A stretch of DNA of 64,000 nt from Buxus sempervirens (taxonomy: Eukaryota; Streptophyta; Magnoliopsida; Buxales; Buxaceae), in assembly GCA_947561395.2 (NCBI GenBank), contig OX387192.1, forward strand, positions 9,026,221 through 9,090,220, read 5' to 3'. Under the pieces are notes generated by a model. The model searched no databases. It saw nothing but the letters and a program-made list of their open reading frames with translations, and had not been told where the DNA came from. Position numbers and translations under genes: made by a program. Positions 10,696-20,908 of the stretch are shown in pieces (position 1 is the first letter of the stretch; every line of letters begins with the position of its first letter).

Positions 10696-11570
10696 GTATA
10701 ATATTCCATCTAGTGGTTTCTTATGCAAATTATTATTATTTTTATTTTTTATTTGATTATTATATACTTGCTAATTAAATTTTATGTGATAAATGTAGGT
10801 GTGCGCACGTGATTTCGCACGGGGCGCACTTCGACGAGTGCCAGCTTTGAGGGTTTGGGAGTCGATCGCCACTACCTGAGAGGTGTAGGTAGCCATCAGG
10901 GTGCCTATACAGGTCTATTTTTGTTGGTCTGCAGCTTTTTAGAGATTCGAGGTAAGTTCTAGGTTACGTCCAAGGAAGTCCGAAGACACCCTAGCCCGCC
11001 CCGTCGATCTGACGGGTCCCTTGGGTCTCCCTGGTTCAAGTCAACTTAGTTCTCACCCATTTTCCTATGCCAACATGTGTTTTGCTTGGTCTGAGTGGGG
11101 ACCATTGCAGGTGCTGATCCCCTTTATTTTGATTTTATCTTTTTAGCCTTTTAGTGCAGTGGGTTGAGTATAGGCCCCGTTGGAAGGCCCAGTGGAATCC
11201 AAATTGGGCTTGAGCCCATGGCCTAGTCAGGGTTATTGGGTAACCCTTGTTGGATTTGGTTGTTTGGTTTAAAGATTGATTAAATATTTACAAAGTTTAA
11301 TCGGTTGAAGCTTTTATGGTCCATTAGGCTTGTATTTAGCCCACGAGCAATTAATCAAATGGCCTTGGGCCCGTTTATCGAAAACGGGCCTTGGTTTGGC
11401 TGGATTGGATGTGGGCCCCGTTGGAGGGCCCACGAAGCCTTGGTGGACCCACAATCTCAAAATTGTCTTGGGGTGACTCAAAAAGCCAAAAATGGTTCAG
11501 ATATTGCCAAAATGGGTCGGATTGGGTCCAACCGGGTAAAAAAATGATTTTTTAAGTTTTGACGAATTTG

Positions 11571-12703
11571 ACCGCATTTAAGGTGCGGTCCGGGCTGAAC
11601 AGTAAATCAAATGCGGTTCAGGCCTGATTTTCAAAAAAATGCCGCGATTCCAGCCGGATTTGGTTTGCCTGTTTCTTCTTGCCGTCAACCGTCTCTGTTG
11701 AGATTTTCCAGCACCTCCAAATGGATCAACTCTCATTCTTGGCTCAAGTATCCCTTTCTTTTTTGGCATTCTGCCAAGAGACAAACTCCCAACTCTTCGG
11801 CGTCTGCTTAAGTAATTCAAAAGCGTGCATGTGCAAAAGTTTAACTAAGAAGGGAAAGAGGGACCAGAGTATTAGGGGTACAAGAGATTTTTAGGGGAGG
11901 ACAAACCCCTCCCTAAATAAGATGATCAAGTCAGATCAAATCAATATAAAAAGGGTTAGTGTAAAAATGTTAACATAAGCCCTTTTACTTTACATGGAAA
12001 CTCTCTTCTTCCGTCTTCGAATATGTGAGCCCCTCTTACCGTGGGAGCTCACATGTCATGCACAAAGAGAAAAACGAGTCAAAAAAGAAAATACAACAAC
12101 AAGAAACAAAATCTAGGAAGAACTGAAAAATAGAACTTGCTAAAATAGCTTGATTTTCATATATGTCAAATACAAGATGGTAGGAAAGCTTACCACACTA
12201 TTACCTTCCTATTTTGATGAGTGAAAGTACCCCGGATGATTTGGACAGCGCTTCCGCACTCCGTTAACTTTGAAAGAGACTCCTCCTTTTGTCTTCGAGT
12301 GGTTTGAAATAGTGAGGAATGATGCTTTGAGGGGTAAAATGGGCAAAAGAACAGAGTTTGGAGGTTGGAGAGTACGAGAGAGGTTTGTTGGCAGTGGGAC
12401 AAAGTGGGGATGAGGTGGGAAAAGGATGGGGGACTAGCCTTGGCCAATGGAGGCAGTGGGGCCTATTTATAGGCAAAATTTTCCAGAACCGTACCAATTT
12501 GGTCAAAACCGCACTTAAAGTGCGGTTCCTCCCGAATTGCACTTAAAGTGCAAAAATCGCACTTAAAGTGCGGTTGGCATTTAAAACGTGCGAATCTGCA
12601 CGAATTTGCCAGCTATCGCAAGTTGGCAGCGCGTGGCAAGCTTCTAGAAGATCAAAACCGCTTTTGAAGTGCGGTTCAGACCAAACCGCATTTCAAATGC
12701 GGT
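11571..12703. repeat. ACCGCA..TGCGGT palindromes in LTR C
   Basis: Palindromes lie at 11571-11589, 12508-12526 (ACCGCACTTAAAGTGCGGT), 12539-12551, 12559-12571 (GCACTTAAAGTGC twice), about 12657-12675, and 12685-12703 (ACCGCATTTCAAATGCGGT). The outer ACCGC/GCGGT arms are constant and the centres vary. E and D have the same kind of cluster. Confidence 0.85.
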
Positions 12704-14817
12704 CGCGCACGTTTTTTAAATGCTGGATTTGAAATCCCTTATTCAATTCAGTTTTAAGTGAAGATTCAATCCAATTTTTTCATTATTTTAATGTAAAAAT
12801 CTTAGATATTTTTTATAAAAATATTATTTAAATCCCGATATTTATTTGCTGCACCATTTTCTGCTCTTTAGTCACGCGGGTAGTTTTTTTTTTTTTTTAT
12901 GAAACTTTGACTAGCCATAACTTTCTTGCCCGACGTCCGATTCCAGCGAACTTAGTGTCATTGGAATCAGCTCGGAATTCTCTATCCATTGAGCTAGAGT
13001 ATGGCAACAAATCCTATTTTTAGCGGAAAGTCAATTTATGCTCCCCTCAAGTTTGACCGCTCATAATTTCTTCATCCGGACTCCGATTTGAGCAAACTCA
13101 GTTGCATTGGAGTCGTATCGGAATTTCCTTTTCAATGGGAAGAAGTATGGTGGTCAATTTGCACCTGATTAAAAAGTCAAATTTTGGCCCCCTCAGGGTT
13201 TGACTTTTTAGATCAAAATTCATTTTCTACACTTTTGGGGGTGCAAAAATCAGGTGTCTTGTAAAACCCCGATTTTTGCTAAGAATTATTTTTATTTAAA
13301 TTAATTATGTGGATGTATCAACTTAAGTAGTTGTGGGTATATGTAGGGATTTCGGTGGGCGAGCACACACGGAATCAGGGAATTTCAAAGGTTGTCGTGC
13401 GGCAATCTACATATGGAAGGTATTAATACTTAAGGAAAATTAGGTTTTAGTTTTTGAATACTCGTAACTGAAGACGATTGGCGATTGCGGCTACCTGATT
13501 CGCGATCTAGGTTTTCGTTGGGAAGAGAAGGGAAACTGTGAGAGATCCGGCTGTTTTGTTGTATTCGTGATCAAGGGTTTCAGAGGGTTTTTACTCTTGC
13601 GACCAGAGGATCATCTGGGCGGTGATAGAAAACAGGCGGACGACTGTTGGTGATCGGCCGTGGTTCGAGTATTTATTGTTGCTGGGATATAAGCGTGCAA
13701 GAGGTGAGTAGCATCGTTTTAAAACTGGGTTTTTCGTACTTATTCGTGAGTTTAATCTGGATGATGCATGTGTGTTTTCTAGAAGAAGTTCGTCCGAGCA
13801 TGAGTTCCTTTAGAACTAAATGATGATAAATAAAAATGTGTTGGAATAATTTCAAAAGTAGTTTAAATGTTTTCTGGGGATATTAGGAGACTGAAAAAAT
13901 TGTTACAAAGAGAAAAAGTCCCGCCAGTCGTGTAGATCTGGAAATAACAGAGAGTCGAAAATCAAGATTTGTATCCGCAGAGTTGGCGCTAACTGGTGCC
14001 AACTGCAGGTAGTGGGCACAAGGTTTATTTTTCCTATCTGCCGAGCATGCGCCCAGCTCGCGCGAACTTAAATTACATCTGCTCATCTCGCACGAATCGT
14101 GCGCGAAGTTCGCGCCTAGCTCGCGCTCACTCGAGTTAAGTAAGCGCATACTAAAAATTTTGACCAGCGACCTATCCGCCGACCTCGCGCCTAGCGCAGG
14201 AGGTCAGCGCATGGTCATAAAATTTGCCGAATGTAGAGTTTTGACCCAATTAAGCTGGTTTTGATGATTCTGAGGGTTCGAGCACTTGAATAATGATTTG
14301 TTTAGGACTTTAGAAACATTATTCCCTATTAAATTTTCTTTGAGAATGTAAGTGGAAATTCTGGAAAATTTTAGAAGCATCCAAGATTATTTTGAAAGGG
14401 CTAATGATAGATGATTTCATTGTACCTAACCCTAGGAGTCCCTGAGTTAGATTCCTATTATTATATACTGTACTTGAATGTGAATTTATTTCATCTGATT
14501 TTTATTTGATTTCAAGTTTCTGAAATGTATTGTAAAGAATTCTTTTGGTGTGAGTAAAAGGTTTTATTACAAATGAACATGTGTTGTGAATTGTGAGTAA
14601 TTGCTAGAGATACATGAGGTACTGGTTTTGGTCCAGAGGGACGTGTGGTGAACTGGTTGAACGTGTTGTTTTGCTTTGAAGTCAAAGTTGTGTTTTACGT
14701 TGGTTTACTGTTTTGGTTTAGCTTGTCCTGGATCCAGAGTCTAAGCTTAGTAATGTGATGTTATTGCTTCGTTGGTGTAATTGCATGGCCTTGAGTGTTG
14801 CCACTGCCAGTGTAGAG

Positions 14818-14937
14818 CAGCCAGAAACCCTGAGTAGGCCTGGTTGTCAATGCAGAAACCCGGGGAGTAAGCCTGCATTGGATGATGAAACCCTGAGTAG
14901 GCCGTCATTTCAGAGTGTCCGAAACCCTGAGTAGGCC
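14818..14937. repeat. Hairpin array B1 in LTR B
   Basis: The units are CAGCCA/TGGTTG (core 14824-14840, one G-T pair), CAATGCA/TGCATTG (core 14855-14873), ATGAT/GTCAT (core 14887-14903, one G-T pair), and a fourth core at 14921-14937 whose arms have decayed. In unit 2 the innermost pair is A-T where LTR A has C-G, with both sides changed. Confidence 0.9.
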
Positions 14938-15134
14938 AGAATTGTGTACATGGAGGGGTGGATGTCGCCTTGGCATGTCAATTAACCAATATAAACAACT
15001 ACATGACATTAACCAATGTTGGTATTTGATTTTATTTGACGTGATATGTTTTATTCGCTGGTTTGTTGGTATTTATGGTTCATGGAATATTGTTTACCGA
15101 TTATTGGGTATTTGTACCTCCCGCTGGTGTAGAG

Positions 15135-15244
15135 CAGCCAGAAACCCTGAGTAGGCCTAGTTGTCAATGCAGAAGCCCGGAGAGTAGGCCTGCATTGGAT
15201 GACGCAGTCATTTCAATATCCGAAACCCTGAGTAGGCCGGATAT
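15135..15244. repeat. Hairpin array B2 in LTR B
   Basis: The units are CAGCCA/TAGTTG (core 15141-15157, weakened), CAATGCA/TGCATTG (core 15172-15190), a unit that lost its core but kept arms ATGAC/GTCAT around GCA (15199-15211), and ATATCC/GGATAT (core 15222-15238). The order matches A2 at 8336-8463. Confidence 0.9.
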
Positions 15245-15828
15245 ACATTTGGAGGCGTGGGCATGGTTATGAGAAGATTTTGTGTTATATGACATTGGTA
15301 TATCTAGAATTATATCTTGAGATACAAAATTATGGTTATTCGCTATGTTGCTGTCAATTAATCATTATTTTATCAATATCTTCGGGATTGGAAACGGATT
15401 GTTATTGCTTGATTTACCTGATGGTTTTCCGCACTGATATGAATTGGATTATTGAAGTTTAGTCAGATTATTCGGAATACGCGTGTTATCATCATTGTAT
15501 ATGGTTTATAACCATGGCATGTTTTAGAACTGAAATAAATGTATTTGTGCATGCATGTGCTGCTCACTGGGATATTCGTATCTCATTCCGTATTGTTTTG
15601 TTTTGTTTTCAGCTGCTCCTGGAGAGGACGATACTTGCGGGTAGTTACTTGGTCATGTGAGTTTTTTTCCGTTTGGGATTATTCTAGCACACTCTGTTAT
15701 ATAGTTATTGTTGTATTCATGTTTTTCCTTCACTTTGATATTGCGTTCCTATGTTACATATTAACCTCTGGAGATGAGTTATGGTTTTATACGTAACTCG
15801 GATCCGGGGCGTTACATGTCTACAATAG

Positions 15829-16402
15829 GCACACCCTAAATCTGCATTGTACATAAACAAGCCAATTGATATGTACGATGAGTTGTGCATGATTCGTGGT
15901 GATAACCCAGCAAGTGAAAGTTTTAGCAAATCAACTAACGATTTTGCTCATATAACTGGCTTGTGAGTAAATTTTGACGTTGATATGGATGTTGAAGCTA
16001 AAATACCAAAAAATGAAGGAAGTGGGTAGTCTCCCAACGTTTCACATGAATCACATTCAAGATCTTCTATTTCAACTTCCAGACATAGATCTCATGGCAA
16101 GAGAAGTTGTCCTTTCTAATGACATAATTGAGAAGATAAATAAATTGGCAGATCAAACGAGTGAAGTTGCGAAAGCATTGAAGACCCATACTCAACAAGT
16201 GTATATTTCATTTCTTTGGGGAGAAGTAATGAAGGTGGAAGGATTTGATGAGATTATGTTCGAAGAAGCATTTGACTTTTTGAATGAAAATGAAAAGCTA
16301 GCGAGGTCATTTCTTGCAAAAGGGGAAAATGGTCGTAAAATATGGTTGATGAAGTTTCAAAATGAAATTCGACAAAATGAAGCTAGTGCTAGTTTAGACT
16401 AG
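15829..16402 (+). pseudogene. Harbinger-associated Myb/SANT-like protein, second exon remnant
   Basis: This continues the gene begun at 10366. The first residues (AHPKSALYINKPIDMYDEL) complete the block after VYKEYVE, the usual order in these proteins. A stop (TGA at about 15963) and frameshifts follow, with a Ser/Arg-rich linker around 16030-16110. An intact C-terminal helix-rich stretch then runs from DIIEKINKLADQ to EIRQNEASASLD (about 16122-16399), with the FDFLNENEKLARSFLA block typical of the family's end. The lesions make it a pseudogene. With the transposase at 3493-4140 it defines one old Harbinger element of which 5' and terminal parts are not recognisable. Confidence 0.75.
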
Positions 16403-16436
16403 GTTTTGGTTTATATACTTGTTGACCTATTTCCTT

Positions 16437-16700
16437 TTATAATACTAGGGGAATGCACGCGCTACGTGCGTTGCAAATTTGTGGGGCCTATAAAGATAAA
16501 CAACTCACTCTAAAAATAGATAGCATGCCATTCTAAATGGGTAGTTACATCGTGTTTAAATTTGAATGTGCGAAGAGCACCAATGGGATCATTATAGTGG
16601 GGGATTGTTTTGTTTGTGCAGGGTAATGTTTGAAAAAAAAAATGGAGGGCTAGAATCTGGGGGGAATATTCACCCTATTCTCTTTACTAATAGTATAGAT
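16437..16700. mobile_element. Possible short non-autonomous element
   Basis: The left side reads TAATACTAGGGG followed by a hairpin, GCACGCGCTACGTGC (16455-16469). The right side ends CTTTACTAATAGTATAGAT. The outer ATACTA and TAGTAT phrases are complementary. This layout is common in short plant transposons, but I found no clear target duplication. Confidence 0.35.
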
Positions 16701-16996
16701 TTTAAGTACTTCTTGTTTTTATATTTACATTTGGTTGATTATAGTTTGAGTATGCATCAGCCATGGATGTTGGAGTTTTCATGCTCTTATATGCTTAGGG
16801 ACTTATTTCTTTTGCTTGGAATGGTCGATTCTTATCTTTCTTTCTTTTTTTTGTTTGTTTTGCCTTTTTAGCTCTTAGTAATATTTTAAATTATTCTTCA
16901 TTTGTTTTTTGCTGTATATAGTCTTGGTGTGCCCTAAACAATTAGGGCTTTTGTCTTTCTAATTAAATCAAATCTTTATTAAACATCCTTTGTAAC
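16701..16996. other. Non-coding stretch left of LTR D
   Basis: AT-rich DNA with T-runs around 16840-16870. Nothing recognised. It ends with GTAAC, the target duplication of D. Confidence 0.4.
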
Positions 16997-19012
16997 TGTG
17001 AGACATGGAAATGTCACCTAAGATGACATCTGATATCATCACGCGGGGATCAAAAAGATATAGAGTCGCCATCATCCAAGTTAAGGTGTGAATGGACACC
17101 AAAGGGATCATCTATGCCAAATAGAGCCAAAGTAGCTCTAATACAAGGAAAAATCCAGAGATCAGGTAAGGGGAATTATTTATGAGCGGGGGAAGGTGTT
17201 AGGCACTCCCACTCATCCGTCTAAGACGGTTGCCACATGCTTGCTCATGCTAAGGATTGTTTGCTAATAAAAAATAAACAAAGGATGCTTAAAATAAGCA
17301 AAATGTGTGTGATTATTCCACATGAGTAATCCAATGGATTTGGACTCTCCTCATGGATATATCACTTTAGAACTTCATGAGTGAAGGAAAATCCAAGTAA
17401 AATTTGAAGAAAACCAATTCAAGGCAAATCTGGAAAAATCTGGCTAAAAGAGCTTGAAAGCTTAGATTAACCATAACTCATTCAATTTAAATCCAAATCC
17501 ATTGAAACCAAAGCCATTTGAAAACTAGTATATAGCAGAGTATACAGTAAAAAATTCAGCTCAATCCGACTTAAAATGAGAGAGAAATCCACATATGAAA
17601 TCTGCTGTTATAACTCAGAAAAAGCTATGAGTAGGCATTTTCAAAGTCCTATTCGTGGAGTTTGGCTCAATAAAAATCCATGAAAATTTGCATGGAAGGA
17701 GTATGTGGTGCCATCTTTCCAAAGAAAAAAACCTCACACCAAACTCTATCCGAATGCGGCTTGTGTGCTCTCTTGAACGGGCCTAAAAGACCACAGATTA
17801 GCTCTGGACTATGCCAGCGAGCAGCTCTGAGTCAATTGAGCACCCAAGGCACAAACGAGATCAAAATCCGCTGAAACCAGTTGGAAATGAAAATAGACTT
17901 CTCAAGGAAAACTCAAAAACTGGAATCACTCAAAATGGATTAAAATTGAGCAAATGGTGCACCATCAGAGCGGCAAGTTCAGCAATCTGGGCTGAACTAA
18001 CTTACTGACTTTGAACAGATGGTGTCAAAAAATGGCTTCATAAAAATGAGCGAAAATTTCCAGATATAAAGTAGGCTTTCCCATCTATCACATGTCTTTG
18101 GAATCACTCAAAAATTCATCCGGAGGATGAAGTTATGAGCATTCTAAGACATGGTACAGATGCTGCCCTGTTTTGAAAAACCTTGAGTAAAAGTGTGAAA
18201 CCAGTGCATGTGTGCAAGTGGATTCGACCAAAATAACTTGAAATCATGAAAAGCAACTCATGAAGTCCTAGAAATTCATTCTAAGGCCAGAGATCTCAGA
18301 TTTTCCATATTGAGCATGGAGAATCCAAGATCTAGCCTATTTGATGCAAAACAGTGAAAAAGTGTGTGATATTGGTAAAAACACATATCTAGGAGAAGAT
18401 TAAAATCCATTGCTATTGAGAGCATGGATCATGTTGGTTTCTCCAGATTCAAATAGCACAAATAATCAGCATATAAAAATAACATGCAAATCATTCAAGG
18501 TAGGTTCTAGCCTAAAGGATCCATTCCATCTTCCTTTTCCCAAGGCTCTCTCTTCACGTTTTACGGCTAGAGAGGATTCCCAGGTACTTTGGAAGAGGTT
18601 TGGGGCTTGCAAACAATCACCAAATGGCCTTACACTACAGAAAGGTAGAAGTTGGGAGTTGAAATGTAAAGGAGAAGCAAGAAATGAAATGGAGCTTTAC
18701 CTTTAGTAGTTTGGGCCTTGAGTAGACAATCCAGCAGAGTTTCCCTTCTTCTTGCAAAGCTTCTAAGCCTCAAATTGTCAGCCATTTGCAAGAGGAGGAC
18801 CCCTCTATTTATAGGCAAAGCCAAGGGTAGAAGAGTCCCAAGGGTATGCCAAAAAAGCCTTCTAGATTATTCCAAGTCTCCTCAAAGGCATGAATTGGAG
18901 TAATTCAGCAAGTTTCAGAGGGTGAAATAGAGAGTTCAAGTCCCTGAGAAAGAGGTAATATGCGTAAATAAGGCTCAGAAATTGAGCCATTTCGCAAATC
19001 CTCGAAACAGCC

Positions 19013-19280
19013 AAAACCGTATACTTGGTGCGGTTTCAATAGAACCGTCACTCTAATACGGTTTCCATGCAAATTCAACCAAACCGCACATACAGGGCAG
19101 TTCAATTCAGTTACGCTCGTCATGATTGCTGTCGATGTGTCTCAACGGCCGAAGCTTCCGGAAGCTACGTGGCAGCTCACGCAACAAACATGAATATCAA
19201 CTGTGTTGTGTATACGATTGTAACCGTACATACAGGGCGGTTGAGACCAAATTCTCAAAAACCGCACATATACTACGGTT
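19013..19280. repeat. AACCG..CGGTT palindromes in LTR D
   Basis: At least five imperfect stems occur, each AACCG or ACCGT, 8-12 nt, then CGGTT or similar: about 19015-19035, 19043-19062, 19082-19102, 19219-19242 and 19260-19280. The phrase ACATACAGGGC recurs in two of them. The stems match the position and logic of those in C and E. Confidence 0.75.
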
Positions 19281-19323
19281 AGCACATTTTTGGTTGGTTT
19301 TGAGCCTTATCTGCACAGGCCAG

Positions 19324-19407
19324 GCTTATTTACATGTAATATCGTTTAAGTAAATGTCATCGTATTTTTTAATCTCCATTTACTTAAGATATTACATGTA
19401 AATAAGC
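19324..19407. repeat. 31-33 nt inverted repeat in LTR D
   Basis: The left arm (19324-19356, GCTTATTTACATG..GTAAATG) pairs with the right arm (19377-19407) along its whole length, apart from a 2-nt bulge. The spacer is 20 nt. A strong hairpin is expected in RNA or single-stranded DNA. Confidence 0.85.
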
Positions 19408-19859
19408 AAACAACCTCCCATTTGAATCCATTAAAAATATTTCCAGACCCAAATTCCAAGTGGATAAAAAGTCAACTTTCCAGTTCCAGGCTAAATTCCG
19501 GTTTTTCAGGTTCGGTAAAAAGATTCAACATGTTAATACCAAGGTATTCGTCAAGATTTAAAATCTCAAAAAATTCATTTATGCAATAACATTGCTAAAA
19601 ACCTAATTACCGGGAAAAATTATCTTCAAATCTTGCTTTAAAAAATATTTCATTTTCTGGGGTCAAAAGTCAACAAAATTCAACCTGAAAAAGTTTGACT
19701 TTGCATAAAAGATTGAATTCGGGCCTTTTCCTTTGCGGCTTTGGATTCAAATGGGTTAAGGATCTCAAACCCAAAGCTAAGAATTGAAAATTCCAATAAA
19801 ATATTTCTCTCCTTCAAGACTTATCAAAAATCATGCAATTTTGGGGTGTCTACAGTAAC

Positions 19860-20689
19860 TTCCTTGTATAGGTGTGATACACATGATATTTTGTCTCTCA
19901 CCATGCTGTTAGATGTTTCCTATCCCATGAATGATACAGATTGTTTGTAATTTATTCTACTCTGCTTAGTAGCAGAAATGATGGATCACTTCTTAAGCAA
20001 CCATAGTCTCTACCTATGAAATCATGACATAGGCCTCCAGCAATTGCAATTATATTCGCCCTTTCATTGCTCCATTGCAATTGATTTTGTTTCTATTTGT
20101 GCTATGAGGAGGGGAGCCATAAGATAAAAGACCGTCTCTTTTGTTGGGAAGAATCCACATGTACTTATTTGGCCATTATTTTACTTGCATTGGCTCAATT
20201 TGAAGGTTCTTATGCTACACTTCCTTTTAACAGGGTAACAATAGTGGCGGGGTTTGAGTTTGCCATCTATCTTATGTATCGTGGATGATAAGACCATTAT
20301 CCATCGCATATCCAACTTGCTAGGGTTAGATAAGAGATGTTTTTATAGAGTAGAAACTCTAGGGAAGCAAATGATTTAAAATTCGCATGGAAAGGAAGCA
20401 CTAAATCCACTTCAGTTTCTAGGGGAGAGCTACTTCAGTTTTTAGGGGGAGGTGTTTGTAATTGCATTTGTACGAGAAAAGAAGAACAAAATTCTAAAAC
20501 ATTTTTTATTTTACATCCAAACACTTTGAAAAAATAAAAAAAACCTTTTTCTTGGAAAGTTTCTTTTATAGCCTAAAAAATAGCTATTTCCTCGAAAACA
20601 AACAGAGCTTAAAAAAAAAGGGGCTATTTTCGAGAAAAACAAACAGAGCCTAAGAAATAGCTATTTTTCGTAAAACGATTTATGTTTGA
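19860..20689. other. Intergenic stretch upstream of TASH3, probable promoter region
   Basis: No gene is recognised. Near the right end a phrase close to CGAAAACAAACAGAGC followed by TTAA/CTAA occurs twice (about 20594 and 20632), with AATAGCTATTT nearby. No convincing TATA box could be fixed, so the transcription start is not defined. Confidence 0.4.
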
Positions 20690-20908
20690 AGATCTCGTAT
20701 GTTGTCTTCGGGAGAGTCCATTGCGATCGATATCGAGCATAAAGAAAAAATCACGACTGAAGAGGAAGCTCTGCCGAAGCGCCATCGTCCCCAACCTGAA
20801 CCTGTGCGGATTATTCACTCCTCCCATCGTCGGTGCGAGTACCCTTCGTTGCCGCCTTCTAGCGAAGAGCCTTCCCGTCGATCAACTTCCTCACCGTCAA
20901 CTGACAAG
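20690..20908 (+). other. TASH3: TASH3 probable 5'UTR exon 1
   Basis: This GC- and CpG-richer block ends CTGACAAG before a GTAAGG donor (20909). Splicing it to the acceptor at 25704 gives a leader upstream of the ATG at 25757. An ATG at 20699 would open an 84-codon upstream frame across this splice. The left end is a guess. It could instead belong to another transcript. Confidence 0.5.

Larger units (their letters stand above)
13260..15816 (+). mobile_element. Solo LTR B (2557 bp), nested in C, TSD TGTCT
   Basis: B starts TGTAAAACCCC and ends CGGGGCGTTACA, with perfect TGTCT copies at 13255-13259 and 15817-15821. It is related to A: same ends, a GCGC-rich patch at 13980-14215, and two hairpin arrays 317 bp apart. 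It holds no coding sequence or second LTR. It is younger than C, whose terminus it splits. Confidence 0.9.
10800..15824 (+). mobile_element. Solo LTR C (about 2.46 kb without nested B), TSD TAGG
   Basis: C starts TGTGCGCACGTG at 10800 and ends TGTCTACA at 15824. The flanks are GTAGG (10795-10799) and ATAGG (15825-15829), a target duplication with one changed base. The TGTG start and TGTCTACA end match D. B interrupts its last eight bases: C sequence runs to 13259 (ending GGTGTCT) and resumes only for its final ACA at 15822. It has no coding content. It sits on the 3' splice junction of the Harbinger Myb-like gene. Confidence 0.85.
16997..19854 (+). mobile_element. Solo LTR D (2858 bp), TSD GTAAC
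   Basis: D starts TGTGAGACATGG and ends GGGGTGTCTACA, with perfect GTAAC duplications (16992-16996 and 19855-19859). It shares with C and E an early AGTCGCC phrase (17068) and a cluster of CCG/CGG palindromes, and with C the TGTCTACA end. It has no gag-pol remnant. It lies about 0.8 kb upstream of the probable first exon of TASH3. Confidence 0.9.

Noticed and set aside
10800-15824. B and C, or A and B, as the two LTRs of one full-length retrotransposon
   Set aside because: Each has its own different target duplication directly at its ends, so they are separate insertions.
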